The notes: generated from the letters alone by a model not told the origin. DNA of 64,000 nucleotides from Desulfosediminicola flagellatus (GCF_005116655.2 NZ_CP050698.1:1566001-1630000), one strand, 5' to 3'; shown: positions 9,146-20,157, numbered from the stretch's first letter. Numbers and translations are program-made.

Positions 9146-9922
9146 ATGCAGCTGGTTGATACACATTGCCATATTGATATAGAACGTCATTTTCCGGATT
9201 TTGATGCAGTTCTGGATAGAGCCGTCAAAGCGGGTGTGAGTGATATTGTTCTGGCAGGGGTTCATCGCCAAGGCTGGCAACGGCTTATGGCTTTGAGCAG
9301 GAAGCACCCTGAGTTGCATGCGGCATCTGGAATGCATCCCATGTATCTTGATTACCATGCACCAGAAGATCTGGCAGAGCTTGAAAAACTCGCAGCCAGC
9401 GGCGAACTGGTAGCCATTGGGGAGGTGGGGCTTGATTACCATGTCGAAAACAGTGACCATGCTGTGCAGCAACGACTTTTTGAGGCGCAGATTGATATTG
9501 CCGCCAGTGCTGGTCTGCCGCTTTTGCTTCATGTCAGAAAAGCTCATGATCAGGTGCTTGCAACCATTCGGCGAAAAAAGTTCAACAATGGAGGAATAGT
9601 CCACGCCTTTAACGGAAGTTATCAGCAGGCCACGCATTATATTAAGCATGGTTTTATGATTGGAATCTGCGGCACAGTTACCTATGACCGTTCCCGAAAA
9701 ATCCGGAAAGTGGCAAGCGAATTACCCCTTGAAGCACTGGTTCTCGAAACAGATAGTCCAGATATTCCTCCTTCAGCCCATTGGGGCGAAAGAAACCTGC
9801 CTGAATATTTACCCGAGGTGCTTTTGCACCTAACTCAATTACGCAGTGAAGACCAATCTGGTATAGCTGTACAGACCAGCAAGAATGCCAGAGCAGCACT
9901 GACACGCATTGATCTCCCTTAA
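9146..9922 (+). CDS. tatD: TatD-family metal-dependent DNase
   Basis: TatD proteins are TIM-barrel metal-dependent nucleases of the amidohydrolase superfamily. The 258-aa protein begins MQLVDTHCHID, where the HxH pair binds the first metal, and contains GEVGLDYH, LLLHVRKAHD, VHAFNGS and ETDSPDIPPS, the usual order of metal-ligand motifs. GAGGGG stands just before the ATG at 9146; a TTG at 9134 is less likely. The gene stands alone, with a hairpin just after the stop. The family is firm, the physiological role (DNA repair or DNA turnover) is open. Confidence 0.9.
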   Translation: MQLVDTHCHIDIERHFPDFDAVLDRAVKAGVSDIVLAGVHRQGWQRLMALSRKHPELHAASGMHPMYLDYHAPEDLAELEKLAASGELVAIGEVGLDYHVENSDHAVQQRLFEAQIDIAASAGLPLLLHVRKAHDQVLATIRRKKFNNGGIVHAFNGSYQQATHYIKHGFMIGICGTVTYDRSRKIRKVASELPLEALVLETDSPDIPPSAHWGERNLPEYLPEVLLHLTQLRSEDQSGIAVQTSKNARAALTRIDLP

Positions 9923-9930
9923 GAAAACTC

Positions 9931-9954
9931 CGTAGTTTTCGGGCTGGAACTACG
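9931..9954 (+). terminator. Hairpin after tatD, weak terminator
   Basis: CGTAGTT (9931-9937) pairs with AACTACG (9948-9954) across a 10-base loop, nine bases after the TatD stop codon. There is no T-tract, so termination efficiency is doubtful. Confidence 0.4.
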
Positions 9955-10575
9955 AAGTACATAGTATATGGTATGCGATATATAATTCATCCTGTGAAAA
10001 AAAGTTTCGTATGAAATAACCAACAATTAAGGCGTTGTCGGCAGTTCAGGAGTTGATGCCTCAATATGTTGGGTATGTCACGGAAAAAGCTGTTGTCATT
10101 AAATATATTATGAGGTAGATAAGTGTTAGGGATGGCGTTTGATAGCAATTCTTCTATGTTGTCTTAATAGAAAGAAGCTCCATCAAACCAAAGTTTCCTG
10201 CAGATTAGGGGGGGACACCTGGCTGCTATTTGTTTTACCAAATCAGATGAAACAAATTAAGTGTGACAAAATAGAACCGAAAATGTGGATTTTATCATTG
10301 ATAATAAGATGTTATTCTGTGCCGGGATGCTGAATGGATTGTAGTTTGAGTCTATGCTGAAAGTCTCGGTGTATCGTTCCTCATTTACCCATGTACTCCA
10401 TTTATCTATGGGAAAAGTTTTCAAAATAATGAGGTAAGTGAAATCTCAGGGAACGGGATGATAAACACTGTATTGAAATGAAATCTACCTGGTTTTCTTT
10501 CTGAAACTACGTAGTATTCAATACTTTCTATATTGGCTTATGTTTTGTTTTTTTTATTAATACCAGGAGATAAGC
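9955..10575. other. 620-base intergenic region
   Basis: No convincing gene was seen. The 10139-10333 frame has no ribosome site and no family look. A palindrome ACTACGTAGT lies near 10505, echoing the arms of the hairpin after tatD. The region is AT-rich close to the PilZ gene and probably holds its promoter. Confidence 0.4.
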
Positions 10576-10926
10576 ATGGAACTTGAGCATGTCGTTGCAA
10601 TGTCTGAAGACCGCGAACGTCTAAGGCTGAACAGTAACGCAACTGTTAAAGTCGAAACTGTAGATCGCAGAGTGGTTGAGGGGCAGTTACGTGATATAGG
10701 GATGCATAGTCTTTACCTTTTTACCCATGAAGAGAATGATGATTTTTTAATTCATGGCGAGCCGGTAAAGGTCAAAGTGAAAATGCGAAGCGGCAGCAGT
10801 AATCTCATAATTGAAGCTGAAGGAAATATTGCCAGAATGGATGCGTTTGGCTTTGTCGTTCAGTTTAATGATTCGTTGAAATGGTGGCCGGTATTTACCA
10901 TGTTTCCGATATCTGAAGATCATTAA
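10576..10926 (+). CDS. PilZ-like domain protein
   Basis: The 116-aa protein looks like a single PilZ domain, a c-di-GMP-binding beta barrel. The N-terminal DRERLRLN resembles the RxxxR motif, followed by strands VKVETVDRRVVEG and the region DIGMHSLYL where a normal PilZ has (D/N)xSxxG. The second motif is therefore degenerate, and c-di-GMP binding may be weak or lost. An AGGAG box precedes the ATG at 10576. The window also encodes a GGDEF protein (39820-44925) and a canonical PilZ protein (61761-62129). Confidence 0.6.
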   Translation: MELEHVVAMSEDRERLRLNSNATVKVETVDRRVVEGQLRDIGMHSLYLFTHEENDDFLIHGEPVKVKVKMRSGSSNLIIEAEGNIARMDAFGFVVQFNDSLKWWPVFTMFPISEDH

Positions 10927-10972
10927 TTCGTTGTTGAAAGTACATACAATTATACCAGTATAATCCGCAAGT

Positions 10973-11005
10973 GTGCCTGATAAACCGTAGTCAGGTTACA
11001 GGCAC
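10973..11005 (+). terminator. Probable terminator after the PilZ gene
   Basis: GTGCCTG (10973-10979) pairs with CAGGCAC (10999-11005), with an inner AACC/GGTT stem. A T-rich stretch follows about 12 bases later (GTTTTTCTCTC). Just upstream, ATTATAC-CA-GTATAAT near 10950 forms a short palindrome. The remaining gap to 11364 shows no gene. Confidence 0.55.
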
Positions 11006-11364
11006 CCTGCCGGCCGTTTTTCTCTCTTTTTTTCTCTGAAGATTTCCTAACCATTCTGCGTAATGCAAATTCGCAAAATATACCATTGAGCAGTAAATGC
11101 TCTACATTGATTCATCGTATATACGCTGGCCATTCAGCTATAATCATGAATGGTGTGTGTCTGATAGAGTGCATATAGCGAGTTATTGGGTAGTTTGAGG
11201 TTTCCCATGCATTTTAGTTTGCAGAGTCTAGATGATTGTTGGTGATTTTTGTGCCTTTTATAAAAACACCTATGAGAATTATCTGTGAATATAGTAGAAA
11301 TCCCTCAGTGAGATGATACGGATACATAACATGTAAGCGGAATATATTAAAAACGAGGTGATTG

Positions 11365-12756
11365 ATGAGCAGGGAAAACACCTGTAATTCAGATAGTATG
11401 ATAATCCTGGATAAAATTTTCAGGGCAGGCCTGCTGCGAGTAGATCCCTATCAGATGATTAAAGATCAGCTGCATCGTGATGGCTCCTGTCTGTCCATTC
11501 ATAGTGATGATGTTCAGCTTTCAATCGATCTTGATGACTATACTGAAATAGTGATTCTTGGTGCGGGGAAGGCGACAGCACCTATGGCAAGAGCCATGGA
11601 AGAATTGCTCGGCGAAAGGCTGACTAAGGGGCTGGTAGTCGTCAAATACGGTCATACTGATAGCTTGAAAAAGGTCGAGATTATTGAAGCCGGTCATCCT
11701 GTACCCGATGCTGAAGGCGTACGGGGAGCAGGTGAAATTTTACAACTGGCAGCAGATGCGGGAAAAACAACTCTGGTTATAAACCTCATTTCCGGAGGTG
11801 GTTCGGCGTTATTACCGTATCCCGGTTCATTTGAAAAAAATGGGCAGACGTTTCAGCTAAGTTTGTCAGATAAGCAAAAGACCACTCAGGCGCTATTGGC
11901 CTGTGGAGCTGAAATTAATGAGATTAATTGTGTGCGTAAACATCTCTCCGGGATAAAGGGTGGCCGATTGCTTGATGCAATTGCTCCGGCACGATCTATT
12001 AACCTCATATTATCTGATGTAGTGGGGGACGACCTAAGCAGTATTGCCTCAGGCATGACGGCGGCAGATCCGACAACATTTACTGATGCGCTTTCAGTAT
12101 TGCAACATTACAACATAGAAAAGGACGTTCCTGAACTGGTTGTGCAATACCTTAAAGCTGGGGCGAATAAAGAAATTCCTGAGTCATTAAAGATTGGATC
12201 AAGCGCGCTGGCTCTGAGCGCAAATATCCTGCTTGGTACAAATCGTACGGCATTAAACGGTGCCGCCACCGAAGCTGAAAAGCATGGATATTCCGTGATT
12301 CGACTAACATCACGACTAACCGGAGAAGCCAAAGAGCTGGCCCGGACCTTATCAGCTATAGGTGCAGATGCCAAAGAGCATAAAATGCTGGGCAACCTGC
12401 CTCTGTGTATTATTTCAGGGGGGGAGCCGATTGTAACAATTCAAGGCACAGGCAAGGGCGGCAGAAATCAGGAGATGGCACTGGCGTTTTTACGTGAGAT
12501 GCAAAAATGCCCTGACCTCTATGAAGACATTCATTTTCTGGCTGCTTCTACTGACGGTAACGATGGTCCGACTGATGCTGCAGGAGCTTTTGCTAATCTC
12601 GAGCTGCTACAGAGATGCAGGGATGAACAGCTTGATATAACCGAATATTTGCACAATAATGATTCATACAATCTCTTTGACAAGATTGGTGGGTTATGCA
12701 AAACCGGCCCTACCAATACCAATGTCTGTGATCTTCATTTTATGCTGATTCTCTAA
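11365..12756 (+). CDS. Glycerate 2-kinase (GckA/TtuD, MOFRL family)
   Basis: The product should phosphorylate D-glycerate to 2-phosphoglycerate; older annotations call the family hydroxypyruvate reductase. The 463-aa protein has the DUF4147 N-terminal domain (VILGAGKATAPMARAMEE near residue 60, LISGGGSALLPYP near 145) and the C-terminal MOFRL domain (GKGGRNQEMALAF, then ASTDGNDGPTDAAGA). Length is complete. GAGGTG lies just before the ATG at 11365, favouring it over the TTG three bases earlier. Glycerate could come from serine or glyoxylate metabolism; no neighbour settles this. Confidence 0.88.
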   Translation: MSRENTCNSDSMIILDKIFRAGLLRVDPYQMIKDQLHRDGSCLSIHSDDVQLSIDLDDYTEIVILGAGKATAPMARAMEELLGERLTKGLVVVKYGHTDSLKKVEIIEAGHPVPDAEGVRGAGEILQLAADAGKTTLVINLISGGGSALLPYPGSFEKNGQTFQLSLSDKQKTTQALLACGAEINEINCVRKHLSGIKGGRLLDAIAPARSINLILSDVVGDDLSSIASGMTAADPTTFTDALSVLQHYNIEKDVPELVVQYLKAGANKEIPESLKIGSSALALSANILLGTNRTALNGAATEAEKHGYSVIRLTSRLTGEAKELARTLSAIGADAKEHKMLGNLPLCIISGGEPIVTIQGTGKGGRNQEMALAFLREMQKCPDLYEDIHFLAASTDGNDGPTDAAGAFANLELLQRCRDEQLDITEYLHNNDSYNLFDKIGGLCKTGPTNTNVCDLHFMLIL

Positions 12757-12838
12757 TATAAAGCAGACCGTGATAAGCCATAAACTCTGTTGAAACTTCA
12801 TCGTATTCTTGAAAAATACAAACCACCAGGCACCTGAT

Positions 12839-14872
12839 ATGAAACAGGAAAACGGAATCGAATATAAAAAAACAATTTGTCCTCTGGATTGCCCTGATAG
12901 TTGCGGCATAATTGCCAAAGTTGACAATGGCACAGTCGTTTCTTTAAAGGGGGATCCCGATCATCCTTACACTCAAGGGTACATTTGCAGGAAAATGCGT
13001 TCATACATTGAGCGCGTGTATTCTAGCGAGAGGGTACTCTACCCGCAACTTCGGGTAGGTGAAAAAGGGGAGGGGAAGTTTAAGCGCATTAGTTGGGACG
13101 AGGCGCTGGAAATTTTCGCCCGAAAGGTGACAGAGGTGCGCGAAACCTATGGTGGTGAAGCCATCCTGCCATATCAATATGCCGGTAACATGGGCGCAAT
13201 AAATAAAAATGCGGGATATGCTCTGTATCATAAACTGGGAGCGAGCAGGATACTTGAGACTATCTGTTCCGCTGCGGCAGGGGCCGGAATGGCAATGCAT
13301 CTACCCGATGTGCCAGGAAGCCCGCCTGAGGTCGCTGAAGATGCAGATCTTATCGTTGCCTGGGGTATTAATATCAAGGTGACGAATATTCACTTCTGGC
13401 AATATGTTGCGGCTGCCAGAAAGCGTGGTGCCAAACTCCTGGTGATTGATCCGTACAAAAACGACACAGTGAAGTCGGCCGATCTGTATATACCGGTACA
13501 GCCGGGAGGTGATGGTGCGCTGGCACTTGGTGCTATCAAGCTGTTACTGGAGAGCAGGCTGATAGACAGGCAGATGCTGGAGAAGCAGACTACAGGTTTT
13601 GATGCGCTTGAAAAATACCTGAGAGCTACTCCCTGGGATGAGTTTACACGCCTAAGCGGGGTAGAGAAAAGCGGGATTGAACAATTTGCTCAATTGCTCG
13701 CCGGGCATCCAAAGACTTTTATTAGAATCGGTATTGGCCTGAGTAGAAATAGTCGTGGCGGAATGAGTGTCCGCTCTATTGCTTCTCTTGGTGCGGTACT
13801 GGGGCTCCTTGATGGCCAGGATGGCAAGGGGATGCTGCTTTCTAGCAAATCGTTTACTGGGGATAGTTCAAAACTCCGTTTTCCTGAGCTGATGGAGAAG
13901 CCCACCAGACACATCAATATGGCCCACCTGGGACATGCTTTAACCAGTCTTAAGCCGCCGGTGAAAATGTTTATCTCCTATAATTGCAATCCGCTCTGTG
14001 TAGCTCCGGATGCATCTATTGTTCGGAAGGGGTTGGAAAGAGATGATCTTTTTACGGTGGTTCATGAGCAGGTGATGACTCCAACAGCCAGATATGCCGA
14101 TCTATTGCTGCCTGCCACCACTTTTCTCGAAAACAGAGATCTCTATACGGGCTACGGTCATTTTCAGTTTGGAGTTGTTGATTCGGTGATTGAGCCTCTT
14201 GGTGAGGCCAAAAGTAATTTTCAACTTTTTCAGGATTTGGCAGGAAAGCTTGGGTTTACTGATGAACCTTTCAGGCAGACTGTGGATGATCGTCTCAGTG
14301 CGTATATTGCAACTATTGAGGGATTACCCCCAAACTTTGAGTTTATACCAGACAAACCGACTGAGTGGATTACTTCAACACGCAAGAGACTGTCTGAGTC
14401 AGTGATTGATTGCTGGCAGACTTTTTTTGCTTTTAACGTTGAGGGTGATGAGCAGACTCCTTCGATCCCCTGCCTGCTTGAAGCGGATGAGTTTTCAAAT
14501 AAAGATCTCTGCTCACGTTTCCCGTTGCAACTTATTACTCCGCCTCATATTGATCTGCTTAATTCGACGTTTGGCGAGAGGTATCCTGAAGAGTCGGGGA
14601 CCGTGCTTATTCATCCGAATGATGCTGAAATATATAACATTACAGATGGTTGTGTGGTGAAGATTTACAACCATCGTGGTGGAGTGAACCGTGTGGCAAA
14701 AGTAACTGAAGATACACGTCAGGGGTTAATAGTGGCTGAGGGGATCTTCTGGCAGACTGCGAGTTGCCCGGCTGGGATTAACGATCTTACTTCTCAGAAA
14801 ACTACGGATATTGCGGCGGGACCAACCTTCCACGAATCGTTGGTGGCAATCACTCCGATTGATGGCCATTGA
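12839..14872 (+). CDS. Molybdopterin oxidoreductase, bis-MGD family
   Basis: The 677-aa protein is a complete member of the DMSO-reductase superfamily of Mo/W enzymes. Residues about 12-45 hold the N-terminal 4Fe-4S site, CPLDCPDSCG followed by GYICRK. The region ICSAAAG near residue 140 may supply a Cys metal ligand, as in related uncharacterised members, and the C-terminal domain (about 560-677) is the MGD-binding barrel. There is no twin-arginine signal, so a cytoplasmic enzyme is likely. No electron-transfer subunit is adjacent. The substrate cannot be named. The start at 12839 is chosen because the upstream TTG at 12809 lacks a ribosome site. Confidence 0.82.
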   Translation: MKQENGIEYKKTICPLDCPDSCGIIAKVDNGTVVSLKGDPDHPYTQGYICRKMRSYIERVYSSERVLYPQLRVGEKGEGKFKRISWDEALEIFARKVTEVRETYGGEAILPYQYAGNMGAINKNAGYALYHKLGASRILETICSAAAGAGMAMHLPDVPGSPPEVAEDADLIVAWGINIKVTNIHFWQYVAAARKRGAKLLVIDPYKNDTVKSADLYIPVQPGGDGALALGAIKLLLESRLIDRQMLEKQTTGFDALEKYLRATPWDEFTRLSGVEKSGIEQFAQLLAGHPKTFIRIGIGLSRNSRGGMSVRSIASLGAVLGLLDGQDGKGMLLSSKSFTGDSSKLRFPELMEKPTRHINMAHLGHALTSLKPPVKMFISYNCNPLCVAPDASIVRKGLERDDLFTVVHEQVMTPTARYADLLLPATTFLENRDLYTGYGHFQFGVVDSVIEPLGEAKSNFQLFQDLAGKLGFTDEPFRQTVDDRLSAYIATIEGLPPNFEFIPDKPTEWITSTRKRLSESVIDCWQTFFAFNVEGDEQTPSIPCLLEADEFSNKDLCSRFPLQLITPPHIDLLNSTFGERYPEESGTVLIHPNDAEIYNITDGCVVKIYNHRGGVNRVAKVTEDTRQGLIVAEGIFWQTASCPAGINDLTSQKTTDIAAGPTFHESLVAITPIDGH

Positions 14873-15714
14873 GCAATTCAGCATGAAGGCTGAAACATAA
14901 AGTATACGGTCTGAGGTGCACCAACTCCGGCATTATTACAATTTAGACCGGAGTTGTGTTGCGCGTGAGAAAAAAAACAGTATCAAAAGCATGACAGATA
15001 TTGTCAGGAAACAAACAAAAAAAACTTCCCCGTTAAAATACACTTTTTTTTCTTTTTTCGCTCCATTTCCCCTTTTCTGCATCAGTATATTTTCTAGTTG
15101 AATTTATTGGACTGATAACCATTACTCGACGTGTTTATACCTCTTTCAAAAGATCAAATTACTAATTCTCCACAACTTTTGTTGTACCCCTAGCTGCAAT
15201 ATATTAATGAAGAAAGGCATAAAAAATGTTGATATGACAGCGTGGAACAGATAGGATCTAACACTGATATCGAAGGACAATGGTTGGGCAGACCTACTTT
15301 TCACCAAAATTTAGCATGAGTATTGTGCAGTCCAGAGTAACGTATTGATTTTTTTAATACATTGGGTTTGGTCAGTCAACTAACCGATTGAAATCAATGT
15401 TTACCAAGGGAAGCTGAGCTTATGGCGTTGTCACTGTTACTGAAGAAAGAAACAGGGGATGCTGTGGTTTAATGCTTCGCTTCGCGGATTTCTGACAACC
15501 GCGACTGGTGAGAAATCAGAGTTAAAGCTGTCTGCAAAACAATATTTTATCAGACCATTGTAATTATAAATACCGTGTAAACACGCAAGGAGGTTCCTCT
15601 CTGCAGTATGTCTATCTTCGAAACCGGGTGATGCTTCGTAGGTGGTTAGCTGCAGCTGAAAGTAACATGTAATAGGTACACGAATACTTAACCATCAGCA
15701 CTGAAGGAGTCATC
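14873..15714. other. 840-base region upstream of the hdrA operon
   Basis: Near its left end CAACTCCGG (14922-14930) pairs with CCGGAGTTG (14948-14956), a possible terminator for the molybdoenzyme gene. The middle is AT-rich with no coding signal. At 15483-15517 two hairpins share bases and exclude each other: CGCGG (15483-15487) with CCGCG (15499-15503), or GATTTCT (15487-15493) with AGAAATC (15511-15517). This may be a leader structure of the selenoprotein operon. No known riboswitch was recognised. Confidence 0.4.
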
Positions 15715-18700
15715 ATGGGATTTGAGACGCACAAGATGAGTGGATCGGTTATGGTTGTAGGAGCAGGTATTTCAGGCATGCAGGCATCGCTTGATCTGGC
15801 TGAGTCTGGCTATTATGTTTACCTTGTTGAAAAATCCTCCGCTATCGGCGGAGTAATGTCGCAGCTTGATAAGACCTTTCCGACCAACGACTGTGCAATG
15901 TGAGTAATCTCACCTAAACTGGTCGAGGTCGGCCGGCATCTCAATATCGAGCTATTGACGAACACTGAGCTTCTGGGCATCGAAGGCGAGCCTGGAAACT
16001 TTTCCGCTAAAATTCATCAGAACCCCCGATATGTAGACCTGACAAAGTGCACGAGCTGTGGCGAGTGTGCAAAGGTTTGTCCGGTTTCCCGCCCAAACGA
16101 GTACAACGAAAAACTCGATTTTCGCAAAGCAATCTACAAACAGTATCCGCAGGCTATTCCTGGTGGATTCGGAATAAACAAAGAGGGAACTGCCCCGTGT
16201 AAGGCCACCTGTCCTGCCCATGTCAGCATCCAGGGCTTTGTTGCTCTGATTAATGACGGCAGGTATGACGAGGCTTTAAAACTTTTCAAGGAAGAGCACC
16301 CGTTCCCGGGAATCTGCGGCCGCGTCTGTCATCACCCCTGTGAAGGCGAGTGTACACGTGCCCAGGTGGATCAACCCCTTAACGTCCGTGAGCTGCATCG
16401 CTTCCTAAGCGATTATGAACTTGAGAAGGGTGAATTTTACCTTCCTGAAATCAAGGCTGAAAAACGTGACGAGAGGGTTGCGGTAATCGGTTCAGGTCCT
16501 GCAGGCGTAACCGCTGCATGTGAATTGCTCAAGCAAGGCTATCAGGTCACCATCTTTGAAAAACTTGATGAACCTGGCGGTATGATGCGATACGGCATTC
16601 CTGAATATCGTTTGCCACGCGACATCCTCGCAGGCGAAATCAAGGTTGTTCAGGATATGGGTGCCGAGCTCAAGTGCGGAGTTACCTTTGGTACAGACAT
16701 CACCCTTGAGAGCCTGAAAATGGATGGCTATTCAGCGGTGTTCATCGCAATAGGATTACATAGCGGTAGAAATCTCGGCATCGAAAACGAGGAGATGGAA
16801 GGGGTTTTGCAGGGCGTTGATTTTCTGCGGGAAGCCTCTAAGGGCACAAAGATTGAAGTCGGTAAAGAGGTTGTTGTCGTAGGTGGTGGTAACGTTGCTG
16901 TTGATGTTGCCCAAACTGCAAAACGTCTTGGAGCCGAGAATGTGACGCTGATTTGTCTTGAGCGCCGCGAGGAAATGCCCGCCTGGGAATATGAGATTAT
17001 AGAAGCCCTGGAAGACGACATTAAAATCGTCAATAGTTTTGGTCCTCATAATTTTCATATAGACAAGGATGCGAACCGTATTGCAGGTATCGAATTCAAG
17101 AGCTGTAAGAACGTTTTTGATGAGAATGGACGTTTTAATCCTGAGTATGACGAGAGTGTCTGCGAGATCTTTAATTGTGATACGGTCATCGTTGCTATCG
17201 GTCAGAGTGCCAATATGGATGGCATCAAAGATCAGGGAATCGCTATTTCACGGCCTGGTGGTCTCGAAGCTGATTCTGTAACTCTGCAAACCCCGATCGA
17301 CTGGGTATTTGCTGGTGGTGATGCCTTCTACGGTCCAAAATCGGTTGTAGACGCCGTTGCCTGTGGTAAAGAAGCAGCTATTTCTATCCATCGTTATATC
17401 AACAATATGGATCTCAGGGAAGATCGCGACAAGGTCTGGGAATATGTGCGACCTGCCATTGAAGGCGAAGGCATCATTGAGCGCATCAAGGCTAAAGCTC
17501 TTGCACCGAAGGATCGCGCCGGTAACTTCCTTGAAGTTGCAAGCGGCTATAACGAGGAGCAGGCGAGACGCGAATCAACACGATGTATGAGCTGTGGTAT
17601 CTGTTCGGAATGTTATCAGTGCCTGGACGCCTGTCTGGCAGGTGCAATCGATCACGATATGGTTGCAGTTGATAAGGATCTCACCGTAGGCTCTGTGGTT
17701 CTCGCCACAGGTGCTAAACCCTACGATCCGACTCCGCTTTCCGATCTGTATTTGTATAAACAAAATCCAAACGTTATGACGAGCCTTGAGTTCGAGCGAT
17801 TGCTCAGCTCTGGCGGACCAACAATGGGTCATCTGGTTCGGCCATCGGATCACAAGGAACCAAAGAAAGTCGCCTGGCTCCAGTGTATCGGTTCACGAGA
17901 TAATAATAAATGCGGCAACTCCTATTGCTCCTCCGTCTGTTGTATGTACGCGATGAAAGATGCAATGATAGCCAAGGAACATGCCACCGAAGATCTCGAC
18001 GCCGCCATATTCTATATGGATATCCGCTCGTTTGGTAAAGACTACGAGATGTATTATGACCGTGCACGGGACCGTGAAGGAATCCGTTTTGTAAAGTCCA
18101 GGGTCCATTCGGTGACGGAAAATCGTGAGAACCAAAATCTCATTCTACGTTTTGCCGATGAGAACGGCGCGATCATGGAAGAAGAGTTCGATATGCTCGT
18201 ACTCTCGGTCGGCTTAGAAGTTCCAAAAGAAACTCTGGAGTTAGCAGATAAACTCGGCATTGCTGTTAATAAAAACAAATTCTTAGAGAGTAAACCGTTT
18301 AATCCTCTCGAATCTACGAGACCGGGAATTTTCGCCTGCGGCACCTTTCAGGGGCCAAAGGATATCCCGGCATCGGTTACTGAAGCCAGTGCGGCGGCAG
18401 GTCTTGCCGGTTGCCTGATAGCTGAGGCGCGGGGAACTGATACAAAGGTTCTTGAAGTGCCCGAAGAGATAGATATCTCAGGACAGGAACCGCGGGTAGG
18501 CGTCTTTGTCTGTAATTGCGGCTCTAACATTGCCGGTGTTGTTGATGTGCCAGCAGTACAGGATTATTCGGCAACGCTGCCGGGTGTCGTCTTTACCGAT
18601 AATAACCTGTTCACCTGTAGTCAGGATACGCAGGCAAAGATAAAAGATAAGATTCTTGAAGAACGATTGAATCGTGTAGTTGTCGCATCCTGCAGCCCTA

Positions 18701-20157
18701 AAACCCATGCCCCGATGTTTATGGAAACTCTGGAAGCATGCGGGCTGAACAGATATCTTTTTGAGATGGCAAATATCAGAAATCAGGACTCCTGGGTTCA
18801 TTCAGACAGTCCGGAACTGGCAACTGAGAAGGCCAAAGATCTGGTGCGTATGGCTGTTGCTCGTGCAGTCACGTTGAAGCCGCTCCATGGTAAGGTCATC
18901 CCGGTTAACAAGCACGCCCTGGTAATTGGTGGCGGAATTGCAGGTATGAACGCCGCACTTGATCTCTCAAGACAGGGGTTTGAATCCACGCTTATCGAGA
19001 AGCAGCCCGAGCTCGGTGGAATGGGCAGAAAACTGCATCACACAATCGAAGGTGCAGATATTAAGACCTATGTCGATCAGCTTGCGACAAAGGTAAGCTC
19101 CGATGAGAAGATCAATGTGATCACAGATTCGGAGATTGTTGAATTTGAAGGTTTCCAGGGTAACTTCAAGACCGCGGTACGCGCAGGTGGTCAGGAAGAA
19201 GCGCAGGAAATTAAGCACGGTGTCATCATTGTCGCCACAGGCGCGAATGAATACACGCCGAAGGAATATCTCTACGGTGAAGACGATCGCGTCCTCACTC
19301 AGACCCAGCTCACTGACAGACTGGCTGAAAAGGGTGCTGCTGATCTTGATAATGTCGTCATGATCCAGTGTGTCGGCTCCCGTAATGAAGAGCGGCCTAA
19401 TTGTTCGCGGATCTGCTGTCAGGCAGCTGTTAAGAATGCCTTGGCAATTAAGAAGAGCAGCCCGGATACTCAGGTGTTTATCCTCTATCGCGACATGCGC
19501 ATGTATGGCCAGATGGAAGATTATTATACTGAGGCCAGGAAGCAGGGAGTCCTTTTTGTACGCTATGCCAAAGACAATCCACCGACTGTCAAAACCTCTG
19601 ATGAGGGCGTGCTGATAACGGTGAAAGATCATGTCCTGCAACGGGATATAGAGATTTGTGCCGAAGTACTCGCGCTATCTGCGGGTGTTCAGCCGAGCCG
19701 TCCGGAAGAGTTGGTTAACAAGATGAAACTGAATACCAACCCTGAAGGGTATTTCCTTGAGGCGCATGTCAAGCTGAGACCGGTTGATATGGGAAGTGAC
19801 GCCGTCTTCTTATGTGGTACTGCACACGGCCCGCAATTGATCTCTGAAGCGATTGTTCAGGCTAACGCTGCTGCATCGAGAGCCGTTACCTTCCTCTCTA
19901 AAGATGAGATTAAGCTGTCGGCAATTAAGGCGGAGGTATTCCCCGAGCAATGTGTGAAGTGTCTGACCTGTGTCCGGTCATGTCCGTTTGAGGTTCCGCA
20001 GTTTGATGTGGCTGCAGGAGAGATTAAGATCGATCCGGCTCTCTGTCAGGGTTGTGGTGTTTGTGCATGTGTCTGCCCGAGACAGACCATCAACCTCAAC
20101 AATTACGAAGACGACCAGATCACCTGCGAGATTGAAACCCTGCTGGAGGAAATATAA
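15715..20157 (+). CDS. hdrA: Giant selenocysteine-containing HdrA with inserted GltD/NfnL module
   Basis: A flavin and Fe-S electron-transfer protein of about 1480 aa, read through an in-frame UGA at 15901-15903 (residue 63). AAGGAG precedes the ATG at 15715. Order of parts: FAD motif GAGISGMQ (about 16-23); TNDCAM-Sec-VISPKLVEV, where other HdrA proteins have Cys; CTSCGECAKVCPV (about 112-124); a GltD/NfnL-like NAD(P)H-FAD module (about 150-600); a cysteine-rich CMSCGICSECYQC patch (about 624); the rest of HdrA (to about 910); then a second HdrA-like half with its own FAD site (about 1070) and two C-terminal 4Fe-4S motifs (about 1413-1455). The second half lacks the Cys/Sec ligand loop. The stop overlaps the mvhD start. 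Inferred role: accept NAD(P)H electrons and feed ferredoxin and MetVF. Confidence 0.9.
15919..15936 (+). promoter_or_regulatory. SECIS-like hairpin for hdrA UGA
   Basis: CTGGTC (15919-15924) pairs with GGCCGG (15931-15936) using G-U wobbles, and encloses the loop GAGGTC. It begins 15 bases after the UGA, and the GGUC in the loop resembles the apical loop of the E. coli fdhF SECIS. Folding was judged by eye. Confidence 0.6.

Noticed and set aside
14916..15101. 61-aa ORF after the molybdoenzyme gene
   Set aside because: Low-complexity AT-rich frame overlapping a terminator-like hairpin, without a ribosome site.
15901..15903. UGA in hdrA as a nonsense mutation (pseudogene)
   Set aside because: Two further genes of the same operon have UGA at equally conserved Cys positions, frames are otherwise intact over thousands of bases, and hairpins follow each UGA; selenocysteine explains all three.
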